Positions 19,894-27,981 of a stretch of DNA of 64,000 nucleotides are shown piece by piece. Below the pieces are notes generated by a model. The model did no database searches, had not been told where the DNA came from, and saw only the letters and a list, made by a program, of their open reading frames with translations. Position numbers and translations under genes: made by a program. The DNA is from Thermanaerothrix daxensis. Lineage in GTDB: Bacteria > Chloroflexota > Anaerolineae > Anaerolineales > Anaerolineaceae. Position 1 is the first letter of the stretch, and every line of letters begins with the position of its first letter. Location: NCBI RefSeq assembly GCF_001306145.1, contig NZ_LGKO01000005.1, positions 434,001 through 498,000 of the forward strand, given 5' to 3'.

Positions 19894-21639
19894 ATGCGTT
19901 CATTGTCCAGACATTCTATGGCGTCCCGGTTCCGCCTCCCCCTAACCCCCCGGCACCGCTCTCCAAACCCACAGCGTGCTGATCTTGTCTGGCCGTGTGT
20001 ACTAACCGCCCTGGTCCTTAGCGGGGTGCTGGTGGGATATGCTCTCCTAGCGCCGCTTTCCCCTCCGGTACAGCGTATCAATCTTGTGTTTGGGTTGAGT
20101 GGCTTGATTCTTACCATCATCGCTTCTCGGTGGCTGCTACCCTATAGCCAAAACCCGCTTAATATGTACCTGGGATTGGCACTGAATGCGCTGGTCATTT
20201 TGCTGGCGTTTTATTTCCACAACTTCCTTTTGCCGGGCTATACTACAGTCCTGGGGATTACCCTGATTACGCTTACGGCGGTGCTGTACGGGCGATGGGC
20301 AACCTATGGGCTGTTTGGTGTTGTGACCCTGGTGGCAAGTGGTCTGTATGCCATGGGATGGCTACGGGTGGAACGCCTGTGGCAGCAGGCCACGTTGTTT
20401 TTGCTAACCAGCGCATTGCTGGCTGAGACAATTTTACGTCTTCGGCATTCCTTTATTCAGCAACTGGCGCATCTAAATATTCTCAATCGGGCCGCCCAGG
20501 CACTGGCTTCCACAATTGAGTATCATCAGGTTATCAACCTGGCCTGTAGCCTGGTGCAGGAAGCCGTGCAGGCCGATGGGTACTATTTGGGCTTGTTGCA
20601 GGGTGATAGATTACGCCTGGAATTGATCTACGACTCCGGAGAGCACTTTCCGCCTACTGAGGTCTCTCTCGATGACACCCTGGTGGTTCAGGTTATTCAC
20701 CAGGGCAAGCCTCTCTTGATCCAAGACATGGAAACCGAGAGATGGAAGTATCGGAAGGGTATACGCTATGTGGGGCAGCCCCGCATGTCCCAATCCTGGT
20801 TAGGCGTGCCCATGATTGTGGGTGGGAAGGTGATAGGCGCCATCGTGGTGGCGTCATACCGTAAACATGCCTTTACCCTGCATGAGGTGTGGTTGCTCGA
20901 GAATCTGGCGCGACAAGCGGCACTGGCAATTGAGAATGCCCGGCACCATCTGCAGGTTGAGGAACGAGCCCGTCTGGATAGTCTGACCCAGGTACTCAAT
21001 CACAATGCGTTTCTCGAGGTACTCGAGAAAGAACTGGTTCAAGCGCGCCTTTCAGGAGCGCCCCTCAGTCTGATTATGCTGGACGTGGATTATTTCAAGG
21101 ACTATAACGACACGTTTGGCCACCTGCTGGGTGATCAGGTGTTGCAGCGTGTCATTGAGGTCATTCGCCAGCATCTCAAGCGCACGGATTGGGTGGGGCG
21201 CTGGGGTGGGGAGGAGTTCGTTGTTGCTTTGCCGAATGCGACGGGAGCGCAGGCCTATCAAGTTGCGCAGCGTATACGGGAGGCATTGCGTAAGATCTGC
21301 CTTACCGATCCATCCGGTCGTCCGGTTGTACCGCCCACGGTCAGCCAGGGCATCGCCGTATTTCCGGATGAAGCCGAGGAGGTACTTACCCTCATTGATC
21401 TGGCCGACCAGCGCCTTTACCAGGTGAAAAGCCGGGGGCGCGATCAAATTGAGCCCGGCCCGGCACATTGGTCAGTGGAAGGCACTTCTGACTCCATCGC
21501 CGCATCCGTGGAACCTGGGCGGGAAACGCTTGAAGTGCCCCCCGAGTCGTTTGTTGATCTTATTGAAGGAGCGCGAGCACGTCCTCAAAAGCGGCCAGGG
21601 TTTGAGCAACCTCGGCGTCGCCGATCCAGTAGTGCGTGA
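19894..21639 (+). CDS. Membrane GAF-GGDEF diguanylate cyclase
   Basis: Makes cyclic di-GMP from two GTP in response to an input signal. The 581 residues start with a basic tail, about six membrane spans (residues 30-190), then a GAF domain (about 205-355) and a GGDEF domain (about 370-530). The catalytic loop is RWGGEEF, an active GGEEF variant, with the metal aspartate in LDVDYFKDYN. The inhibitory RxxD site five residues before the loop reads KRTD, so product inhibition may be weak. A 50-residue tail of low complexity ends in arginines and serines. No EAL domain is present. ATG 19918 is another possible start, as neither has a clear ribosome site. The last 80 bases overlap threonine aldolase on the other strand. 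Confidence 0.85.
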   Translation: MRSLSRHSMASRFRLPLTPRHRSPNPQRADLVWPCVLTALVLSGVLVGYALLAPLSPPVQRINLVFGLSGLILTIIASRWLLPYSQNPLNMYLGLALNALVILLAFYFHNFLLPGYTTVLGITLITLTAVLYGRWATYGLFGVVTLVASGLYAMGWLRVERLWQQATLFLLTSALLAETILRLRHSFIQQLAHLNILNRAAQALASTIEYHQVINLACSLVQEAVQADGYYLGLLQGDRLRLELIYDSGEHFPPTEVSLDDTLVVQVIHQGKPLLIQDMETERWKYRKGIRYVGQPRMSQSWLGVPMIVGGKVIGAIVVASYRKHAFTLHEVWLLENLARQAALAIENARHHLQVEERARLDSLTQVLNHNAFLEVLEKELVQARLSGAPLSLIMLDVDYFKDYNDTFGHLLGDQVLQRVIEVIRQHLKRTDWVGRWGGEEFVVALPNATGAQAYQVAQRIREALRKICLTDPSGRPVVPPTVSQGIAVFPDEAEEVLTLIDLADQRLYQVKSRGRDQIEPGPAHWSVEGTSDSIAASVEPGRETLEVPPESFVDLIEGARARPQKRPGFEQPRRRRSSSA

Positions 21640-22600
21640 CCAAGCGGAACTGACGTGGACCCACCACCCCTACTCGCACGCCGCGCTCGGCCAGGCGGGC
21701 GGCAAAGGCCGTGGCATCCAGAGGGAGGCTCTCGTCCAGATTGAGGAATACCATATTGGTGGCCGGCAGGCCCATGGGCAAGTAGAGCCCTGGCAAACGT
21801 GCCAGCCCTTGTGCCAGTTCGCGGGCGCGGCGGTGATCCTCAGCCAGGCGTTCAATCATGGTTTCCAATGCCACAATGCCGGCTGCTGCCAGGATACCGG
21901 CCTGGCGCATCCCACCCCCCAGTTGTTTACGGATGCGCCGCGCTTGCTCGATAAAAGCATGCGATCCGCACAACACGGAGCCAACCGGAGCGCATAGCCC
22001 TTTGCTCAGGCAAAAAGTGACGGTATCGGCTGGGGCGGCCAGGGCTTTTGCGCTGACTCCCAGCGCAACTGCGGCGTTGAAGATACGCGCCCCGTCCAAA
22101 TGCAGTCTCAGCCCGCGCGCATGGATGGTTTCACCGACCTGGCGGGTGTACTCCACGCTCAGAGGTACCCCGCCGCAGCGATTGTGTGTGTTTTCCAGGA
22201 CCACCAGGCGGGTGATTGGATGGTGGACATCTGAAGGGCGAATGGCAGCTAGGATGTCTTCCAGGCGCAGGGTGCCATCCGGTTGGTTAGGTAGGGTGTG
22301 CACGAACACACCTCCCAGGGCCGAGACGCCCCCGACCTCAAAGAGGAATGTGTGGCCCAGGTGTCCCATGATCACTTCATCGCCGCGCTGGCAGTGTCCT
22401 AGCACGCCGATCAGGTTTCCCATTGTCCCGGAGGGCACAAACAGACCTGCTTCTTTGCCCATGAGATCGGCCGCCATGGCTTCCAGGCGATTGACGGTCG
22501 GATCTTCGCGATAGACATCATCACCGACCTCGGCGCGAGCCATGGCTTCGCGCATGGCGGGTGTGGGGTGGGTTACGGTATCGGAGCGCAGATCAATCAT
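21560..22600 (-). CDS. Low-specificity L-threonine aldolase
   Basis: PLP enzyme that splits threonine and allo-threonine into glycine and acetaldehyde, or runs in reverse. The 346 residues begin with the hallmark MIDLRSDTVTHP; the active-site lysine lies in FCLSKGLCAPVGS near 200, and LHLDGARIFNAA near 168 provides the aspartate that holds the PLP nitrogen. ATG 22600 was chosen because this is where family proteins begin; the open frame extends 38 codons upstream without similarity. AGGGAA lies a few bases upstream. The gene follows rluD by 25 bases and overlaps the diguanylate cyclase tail convergently. Confidence 0.92.
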   Translation of the reverse strand: MIDLRSDTVTHPTPAMREAMARAEVGDDVYREDPTVNRLEAMAADLMGKEAGLFVPSGTMGNLIGVLGHCQRGDEVIMGHLGHTFLFEVGGVSALGGVFVHTLPNQPDGTLRLEDILAAIRPSDVHHPITRLVVLENTHNRCGGVPLSVEYTRQVGETIHARGLRLHLDGARIFNAAVALGVSAKALAAPADTVTFCLSKGLCAPVGSVLCGSHAFIEQARRIRKQLGGGMRQAGILAAAGIVALETMIERLAEDHRRARELAQGLARLPGLYLPMGLPATNMVFLNLDESLPLDATAFAARLAERGVRVGVVGPRQFRLVTHYWIGDAEVAQTLAAFEDVLALLQ

Positions 22601-22625
22601 GGCGGTTCCCTCTACAATGCATAGT

Positions 22626-23564
22626 TCAAGCGGATTGGTACCGACGCAGCCATTCCAGCAGGGCTTGCAGGTCTGCGGGAAGGGGGGCTTCGAACGTGCA
22701 GGGTTCGCGTTCACCTGGCAGGCGTAGGGTCAGGCGAGCCGCGTGCAAAAAGTGGCGCTGTAGGGATAGACTGGGGCGGCGGTGACCGTAAAGGGTATCC
22801 CCCACAAGCGGGCAGCCCAGGAAAGCCATGTGCACCCGAATCTGATGAGTGCGTCCCGTGAGGGGATGCACCTCCAGCAGAGCATGCTGGCGGAACGACT
22901 CGCGCACCCGGTATTCTGTGATTGCCTCACGCCCCTTACCAGGGGGGAGAACGCTCATGCGCTGGCGGTGAGCAGGATCCCGCCCAATGGGGGCTTCAAT
23001 GCGCCCCTGGGGCGTGGGGGGGTGGCCATCTACCAGCGCCAGGTAAGTCTTCTGCACCTGGCGGTTGCGAAACTGCTCCTGCAACCAGCGATGAGCGCGG
23101 TCGTTTTTGGCAACCAACAGCAACCCCGAGGTGTCTTTATCCAGGCGGTGCACAATGCCCGGACGACGTTCCCCGCCCACGCCTTCCAGGTCGGGGTGGT
23201 AAGCCAGAATGCCGTGCACTAGCGTCCCCTGGGCATGCCCGGGTGAGGGGTGTACAACCATCCCCGCCGGTTTGTTTATGATTAGCAGATCCCCGTTTTC
23301 AAAGACAATGTCCAGAGGAATGGGCTCGGGCTGGAGCGAGGAGGGTTCGGGTGGAGGCAGGAGGATCTGAATCTGCTGTCGGGGTTGCACGGCAAAACCC
23401 GTCTTTGTGACGACTCGCCCGTTGAGGCTCACTTTCCCGTCTTTGATCAGACTTTGGAGACGGGCGCGAGAAAACTCAGGCAGTTTCTGCACCAAAACTT
23501 TATCCAGGCGCTCCTCGCCGGGACCCTCATACACGAAAGCAATCACCTGGCTTGACTCATTCAT
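22626..23564 (-). CDS. RluA/RluD-family ribosomal large subunit pseudouridine synthase
   Basis: Isomerises uridines in 23S rRNA (RluD targets in helix 69 would be expected) to pseudouridine. It has 312 residues: an N-terminal S4-like RNA-binding domain (about 15-80, LDKVLVQKLPEFSRARLQSL) and the catalytic domain with the conserved HRLDKDTSG near 145, whose aspartate is the nucleophile, then LTGRTHQIRVHM and DTLYG. The start overlaps the stop of lspA as ATGA, a very common bacterial pair. Confidence 0.92.
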   Translation of the reverse strand: MNESSQVIAFVYEGPGEERLDKVLVQKLPEFSRARLQSLIKDGKVSLNGRVVTKTGFAVQPRQQIQILLPPPEPSSLQPEPIPLDIVFENGDLLIINKPAGMVVHPSPGHAQGTLVHGILAYHPDLEGVGGERRPGIVHRLDKDTSGLLLVAKNDRAHRWLQEQFRNRQVQKTYLALVDGHPPTPQGRIEAPIGRDPAHRQRMSVLPPGKGREAITEYRVRESFRQHALLEVHPLTGRTHQIRVHMAFLGCPLVGDTLYGHRRPSLSLQRHFLHAARLTLRLPGEREPCTFEAPLPADLQALLEWLRRYQSA

Positions 23565-24103
23565 GGCTGATCATTGGGGCTGGAAGGCAGGCTTTCCCCC
23601 GGTAGATTGGAATTTGAGAGCGCATTTGCCGAGCGTTCACGGCGTTCTTGTAGCCAAACGCTCAATATCAGAAGCCCGGTACCAATGGTTATACTGGCAT
23701 CCGCCAAATTAAAGACCGGGAATGTGCCCACCGAGATGAAGTCGGTGACATGCCCGAGAGTCAGTCGGTCAATCAGATTGCCGATGGCTCCTCCCAATTG
23801 CAGGCTCAGCGCCAGGCGGAGCCACTTCTCGCTCGTCGGAATGCGTGGGAAGTAATATAAGATGGCCAGGGCGACCAAGACGGCCAGAACGGCAAAAAGT
23901 TTTCCACGTTCTTGAAGGAGGCCGAAGGCCACACCGGTGTTATACCAGTGCACGATGCGGGCATAAGGGGCTAACCATGGCCAGGGTACCCACACTTCAT
24001 AAAGCGCCAGATGCTGGCGGATCAGTGCTTTGCTAATCTGATCCAGGAGAATGACTCCCCCGGCGATAAAAACCAGCAGACGGTAACGCATCCAGGTTTT
24101 CAC
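23561..24103 (-). CDS. lspA: Lipoprotein signal peptidase (signal peptidase II)
   Basis: Membrane aspartyl protease that removes the signal peptide from diacylglyceryl-modified prolipoproteins, the step after Lgt. The 180 residues form four spans. The two catalytic aspartates lie in GNLIDRL near 120 and NLADASITIG near 140, and NTGVAFG near 62 is the third signature. GTG 24103 is preceded by GGGAGG at six bases. The final 20 residues are a polar tail. It is followed with ATGA overlap by rluD. Confidence 0.95.
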   Translation of the reverse strand: MKTWMRYRLLVFIAGGVILLDQISKALIRQHLALYEVWVPWPWLAPYARIVHWYNTGVAFGLLQERGKLFAVLAVLVALAILYYFPRIPTSEKWLRLALSLQLGGAIGNLIDRLTLGHVTDFISVGTFPVFNLADASITIGTGLLILSVWLQERRERSANALSNSNLPGESLPSSPNDQP

Positions 24104-24172
24104 ATCATGCCTCCCAAGGTATCCCCCTTATTTTAATCCATGGATTGCCATCCCAACGTGAGAATGTGGGGT

Positions 24173-24631
24173 TTAGCCCATGTCAATGAACATGAACTCG
24201 GGGTTGCCAAGATGGTTGGCCAAAGCATTTAGATTGAGTGAAGAGCCAAAATAAATCAGGTGGGCCGGACAACCCTGACCGCAGTCCTGGCTGCCAAACC
24301 CACATACCGGTACCTGGGCTCCTGGGAAGGTGAGGGCTTGCTGAACCCACTGACATTCCGAACGACCGGGGCTTTCGTCGAAAAAAACGGCCACGGGGTG
24401 GGCGTGAGGACGCAGCCAATCCAGATGCCAGTGCGGGGTGGGGTGTAGGCCCAAATGGTGGCGGATACGCGCTGCGATACCGCCGTGGCCGCGTGCACTT
24501 CCCCAGTAAGCATACCAACCGGCCGGAAATTTGTGTTCTCCTAAGCGTCCAACACGAATTTGGCTGGTCTGGGGTAACCACAGGATCAGGCCGTATGTGC
24601 CTTGAGCAGAGGGCCAGGGATTGGGCTTCAT
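24173..24631 (-). CDS. DUF123 (GIY-YIG-like) protein
   Basis: A 152-residue protein of the DUF123 family, related in fold to GIY-YIG nucleases and in some genomes fused to or near endonuclease III. Visible family blocks are QGTYGLILWL near residue 10, GWYAYWGSARGHGGIAARI near 38, HWHLDWLRPHAHPV near 68, and a cysteine-rich end with CGFGSQDCGQGCPAHLIYFG near 118. Biochemical function is not established for the family. ATG 24631 overlaps the stop of the methyltransferase gene as ATGA; the open frame continues upstream inside that gene but that is not used. It is the last gene of the GT4-methyltransferase group. Confidence 0.8.
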   Translation of the reverse strand: MKPNPWPSAQGTYGLILWLPQTSQIRVGRLGEHKFPAGWYAYWGSARGHGGIAARIRHHLGLHPTPHWHLDWLRPHAHPVAVFFDESPGRSECQWVQQALTFPGAQVPVCGFGSQDCGQGCPAHLIYFGSSLNLNALANHLGNPEFMFIDMG

Positions 24632-25569
24632 GGCACACGGAGCAAGAAATCCAGTTGATGGGCCACAAAGATCAGTTCTCCCCGCGCAATCTGCTCTCGG
24701 CGCGCGGTCAGCCACTTCTTTAACAAGTCCGCGGGAAGAAGGGCTTGCCGGGTAAGGCTTTCTTCTACGAAATGTAGGATGCACTCCAAAAAATATGCCT
24801 CCCGGGCCGGATAGCGGCCGTGGTGGGGAAAAACCACCCAGTCGGAGGCGCCGGCAGTCAGAATCTCCAACCCCAAAGCGCGGCTGGTCGTGAAAAGGGC
24901 GCGCCCGGCGGTGCTGCCTCCGGTGGGCAAACCGTGCAGACGGCGTTCGTCCATGCTCTGATGGTAAAGGGCTATGACCTGCTCGTCAAGTTCCTGAGAG
25001 AGTGGGGGCAGGAACAGGCTGAGGCCGTCAAAATTCAGGGTGAGGTAAAGCCATCCACCGGAACGAACACAGGTGCTCAAAGTGGTGAGGCCTGCTTCCA
25101 GGTTGACCAGGTCTAGAACAGTATGGGCGATCAACAGATCGAATTGGGGAAGGTGGAGCGGGAGGCCGCCTGGAACCACTGCATCGGCAGCCAGGAGATC
25201 GAGTCTGAGCCAGCGCTCTCCCTGTTGGAAGAGATAACTTCCCGCGGTCGCGTCGAAGGTTATTCCGGCCTGTCGGGCCCAGTGGGCGAGCCAGCGGCGT
25301 GCGTATTGTAGGTTAGCCATTTCAATATCCAGTGCCAGGTAGGTGGCTTGGTCCACCAGTCCCCATTCCCACACGCGTGGGATCATTGTGCCGATCCCTG
25401 CCCCTATTTCCAGAATTCGTATCGGGCGGCGAGAAACTTGCGCCAGGTGCTGAGCCAGCATTGCCCATACCTGACGGTTAAGCGCCCGGTCATCCACGCT
25501 GCGCTTGGCGTCCAGGTAGTGCTGAAAATTGAAAGAAAAAGAAGATGAGTTCATAGAAGCGGTGATCAT
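24628..25569 (-). CDS. SAM-dependent methyltransferase, class I
   Basis: A 313-residue protein with a Rossmann methyltransferase core: the SAM loop ILEIGAGIGTMIPRV lies near residue 50, the acidic turn LALDIEM near 75, and DLLIAHTVLDLV near 135 fits motif IV. A large C-terminal part (about 190-313) is probably the substrate domain. The substrate is unknown. ATG 25569 overlaps the TAA stop of the glycosyltransferase gene (TAATG), and its own stop overlaps the DUF123 start, so all three are coupled. With the GT4 and pterin-synthase-like genes it may modify a glycosylated small molecule. Confidence 0.75.
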   Translation of the reverse strand: MITASMNSSSFSFNFQHYLDAKRSVDDRALNRQVWAMLAQHLAQVSRRPIRILEIGAGIGTMIPRVWEWGLVDQATYLALDIEMANLQYARRWLAHWARQAGITFDATAGSYLFQQGERWLRLDLLAADAVVPGGLPLHLPQFDLLIAHTVLDLVNLEAGLTTLSTCVRSGGWLYLTLNFDGLSLFLPPLSQELDEQVIALYHQSMDERRLHGLPTGGSTAGRALFTTSRALGLEILTAGASDWVVFPHHGRYPAREAYFLECILHFVEESLTRQALLPADLLKKWLTARREQIARGELIFVAHQLDFLLRVP

Positions 25570-26657
25570 TAAACAAAGGTTTGCAGGAAGTATCGGGCTT
25601 CAGTCATGCTTTGCTCCCAGGTTGGAAATTGCTCAAAGCGCGCCCGTGCGGCTACGCTCATGCGCGCCAGCAGATCGCGCTGGGTAGAAAGATGTTGCAC
25701 CACCTGGGCGAGGGCTTGGGGATTACCGGGTGGAACGAGAAAGCCGTTCACGCCAGAGGTGATGATTTCTGCAGCCCCTCCGCGGGTGGTTGCAATAGGG
25801 ACCAGTCCATAGGCCATGGCTTCAAGATAAACGATGCCAAAGCCCTCATAGTCAGAGGGCATGACCAATGCATGGTGCTGACTCAGTAAGTCGCGCACCG
25901 ATTCCCCGGAACAGGCACCCCAGATGCGAACCGTTGTCTCTAGATTCCTCTGTGAAACGAACTCCTGGACGGCACGGGTTGTTTCGGGTTCCAGGTCTGT
26001 GCGTCCGACGATGCTTAGTGCCCAGGTTTGCATGGGCAGAGTAGCCAGAGCCTGCAGGAGCACATCCAGGCGCTTACGCCGGATGAGATTGCCCAGGAAA
26101 AGGACGCGTAAGGGCCCGGGTTGCTGACTACGTTTCTGCAGCCAATTGCGGTCCGCGATCCCCTCCCCGTGTGCATTACCACCAGGGTAAATCACGCGGT
26201 GGGGCTTGGTCTGCGCTGCTCGGCAAAGACGTTCCACACTCTGGCGAGTGGTTTGGCTGTTGTAAAGAAAACCGTCCAAGGTACTTAGATAGGCCCGCTC
26301 AATCCACCCGTAAAAACGGCGTAGCAAAGGGGCATGATGGGGCTCACTACTGCGAAGATGGTGAACAATGCCAAGAATCGGGTAGTGGATCTTTCTTTTG
26401 AGTCTGGCATTGAGCAGGAAAAGTGACGGGTGGTTCAATTCATCCTGGAGCAACAAATCGAGGGGGGTGTTTTTCAGTCGGCTCTCAATCCGGGGATCGA
26501 GATTTTGGAGCACGGCCCGTCCGTAACCGGGCCAGGGCAACGAGATGATCTCCACTGTATCTCCCTGTGCACGCAGGTGCTGAACCAGGTAACGGTCGTA
26601 GAGGTAACCGCCTGAGAGTGTGTTCAGGTCTCCGTAAATGACCAACCCTACTCGCAT
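25569..26657 (-). CDS. Glycosyltransferase family 4 (GT-B fold)
   Basis: A 362-residue retaining glycosyltransferase of the GT-B class, cytoplasmic or membrane-associated. The C-terminal donor-binding half has RVLFLGNLIRRKRLDVLLQA near 185 and the EX7E region DYEGFGIVYLEAMAYG near 280, followed by PIATTRGGAAEII, all typical of family 4. The N-terminal half starts MRVGLVIYGDLNTLSGGYLY, an acceptor-domain opening. Neither donor nor acceptor can be read. It begins four bases after the pterin-synthase-like gene and overlaps the methyltransferase gene, which suggests that its acceptor is made by these neighbours. Confidence 0.85.
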   Translation of the reverse strand: MRVGLVIYGDLNTLSGGYLYDRYLVQHLRAQGDTVEIISLPWPGYGRAVLQNLDPRIESRLKNTPLDLLLQDELNHPSLFLLNARLKRKIHYPILGIVHHLRSSEPHHAPLLRRFYGWIERAYLSTLDGFLYNSQTTRQSVERLCRAAQTKPHRVIYPGGNAHGEGIADRNWLQKRSQQPGPLRVLFLGNLIRRKRLDVLLQALATLPMQTWALSIVGRTDLEPETTRAVQEFVSQRNLETTVRIWGACSGESVRDLLSQHHALVMPSDYEGFGIVYLEAMAYGLVPIATTRGGAAEIITSGVNGFLVPPGNPQALAQVVQHLSTQRDLLARMSVAARARFEQFPTWEQSMTEARYFLQTFV

Positions 26658-26660
26658 GGA

Positions 26661-27038
26661 TCACAGAGCCATCTCATAAGAAGCCCAGGCATTCTCGTGC
26701 TCCCATAGGCGCACGCGTAGATGAGAGAGGCCCGCGGCAGGTAGACTATGAGCGATATTCTCGCACAAAAGGCGAGCAAAGAATTCTAGCGAGGGATTGA
26801 CCCCGGCAAACTCGGGAAGGTCATTCAGCAGGCGGTTGCGGTAGCGGGCCACCTGACTTTCCAGGGCGGCTTCAAGAGCTACAATGTCCATGAGATAGAA
26901 GTTGGCATCCAATTGTTCTCCGCTGACCTCGACTTCGACCCGGTAAGCATGGGCGTGAGGCAGGTTTTCAGCCCCCCAATCTCCTCCGATCAAAAAGTGC
27001 TGGGCAATGAACGAGCGGGAAACGGCCACGCGATACAT
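26661..27038 (-). CDS. 6-pyruvoyl-tetrahydropterin synthase / QueD homologue with altered active site
   Basis: A 125-residue tunnelling-fold protein. The zinc histidines are visible in IAQHFL near 14 and in LPHAHAYRV near 28 and 30, where ordinary QueD has LHGH. The catalytic cysteine expected four residues before the HxH pair is replaced: the local sequence is GAENLPHAH, with glutamate in that place. The C-terminal VRLWEHENAWASY supplies the glutamate and histidine of the pterin site. Zinc and pterin binding look intact but classical QueD or PTPS chemistry is doubtful. No queC, queE or queF is present nearby; queA lies 35 kb away. First gene of the minus-strand group with GT4 and methyltransferase. 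Confidence 0.75.
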   Translation of the reverse strand: MYRVAVSRSFIAQHFLIGGDWGAENLPHAHAYRVEVEVSGEQLDANFYLMDIVALEAALESQVARYRNRLLNDLPEFAGVNPSLEFFARLLCENIAHSLPAAGLSHLRVRLWEHENAWASYEMAL

Positions 27039-27084
27039 ATCAGAATCCCTTTACCTTGCAAAATGGATATTGGATCTCACCTTT

Positions 27085-27090
27085 TATAAT
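27085..27090 (+). promoter_or_regulatory. -10 box directly before the acyltransferase start (leaderless transcript)
   Basis: A perfect TATAAT ends six bases before ATG 27097. Transcription starting six to seven bases downstream would place the start codon at the 5' end of the message. No Shine-Dalgarno sequence is present. No -35 at the normal distance is clear. Confidence 0.5.
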
Positions 27091-27096
27091 CATAGC

Positions 27097-27981
27097 ATGA
27101 GGACAGACTTGAGCGAAGTGCATGAACAAACTCTAACCGAAATTAATCTTGAAGATGTGCTGGAAGCAATCGGGGTGACGCGGTCTGGTCTGTTAGGGCG
27201 TGGGCTGAGGAAATTACTGCGATCATCAGCCCGGAAGTTTGCCCGCCAGATTTTGACCTTTGATCGTCGTGTAGCCGAAATTGGCTTACATCACGCAGCA
27301 AGTCAATTTATCACCATCTATGTTGAAGAGGTGAGGGTGGTAGGGGATGTGCGAGTGCCTGCTCAGGGGCCGCTGTTGGTGCTCGCAAACCACCCCGGAT
27401 TGAGTGACGCTCTGGCGCTCTTTACTGCCCTGCCTCGTGAGGATCTGCGTATATTGGCAGCTGAACGTCCTTTCTTAGAAGCATTGCCCGCTATCCGGCC
27501 CTACCTGATTAGCGTGCCCATCAGCGAGGCTGCCCGTATGCCGGTCCTTCGGCAAGCAATCCAGCATTTGCGCGCGGGTGGAGCGTTGCTGAACTTTCCC
27601 GCAGGGCGCATCGAACCGGATCCCGCAGTTTTGCCAGGGGCGCGGGAAGCCGTGGGGGCGTGGTCAGAGAGCATCGGGTTGTTTGTGCGTTCGGTGCCCC
27701 AGGCGGTTGTAATGCCCATCATTGTCAGCGGCGTCCTGGCGCGGGCGGCGTTGCATCATCCGTTGACGCGCTTGCGCCGCACCCCCCGTGAGCGCGAGCG
27801 GTTGGCCGCAACGCTGTGGATTCTGTATCAGTTACATCGGCCAGGGCGTTGGCCGGTCAGGGTGGTCGTGCATTTTCTGCCACCCCTGTATGCTGCCCAA
27901 TTAGCCCCGCTGCATGATGTGAGTGCAATCACCCGTGCTGTGATTACGCACATCCAGGCTCACTTTCCGCTTCAGGAGTAA
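27097..27981 (+). CDS. PlsC-like lysophospholipid/glycerol acyltransferase family protein
   Basis: A 294-residue protein of the 1-acylglycerol-phosphate acyltransferase superfamily. The catalytic HX4D motif reads NHPGLSD near residue 98, and NFPAGRIEPDP near 167 corresponds to the FPEG substrate motif, with alanine instead of glutamate. A charged N-terminal stretch of about 80 residues precedes the catalytic core. No clear membrane span is seen. The acyl acceptor may not be glycerol phosphate. ATG 27097 is preferred because TATAAT lies just before it; an upstream in-frame start at 27007 would overlap the divergent pterin-synthase-like gene. The last ten bases overlap the convergent dehydrogenase. 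Confidence 0.7.
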   Translation: MRTDLSEVHEQTLTEINLEDVLEAIGVTRSGLLGRGLRKLLRSSARKFARQILTFDRRVAEIGLHHAASQFITIYVEEVRVVGDVRVPAQGPLLVLANHPGLSDALALFTALPREDLRILAAERPFLEALPAIRPYLISVPISEAARMPVLRQAIQHLRAGGALLNFPAGRIEPDPAVLPGAREAVGAWSESIGLFVRSVPQAVVMPIIVSGVLARAALHHPLTRLRRTPRERERLAATLWILYQLHRPGRWPVRVVVHFLPPLYAAQLAPLHDVSAITRAVITHIQAHFPLQE

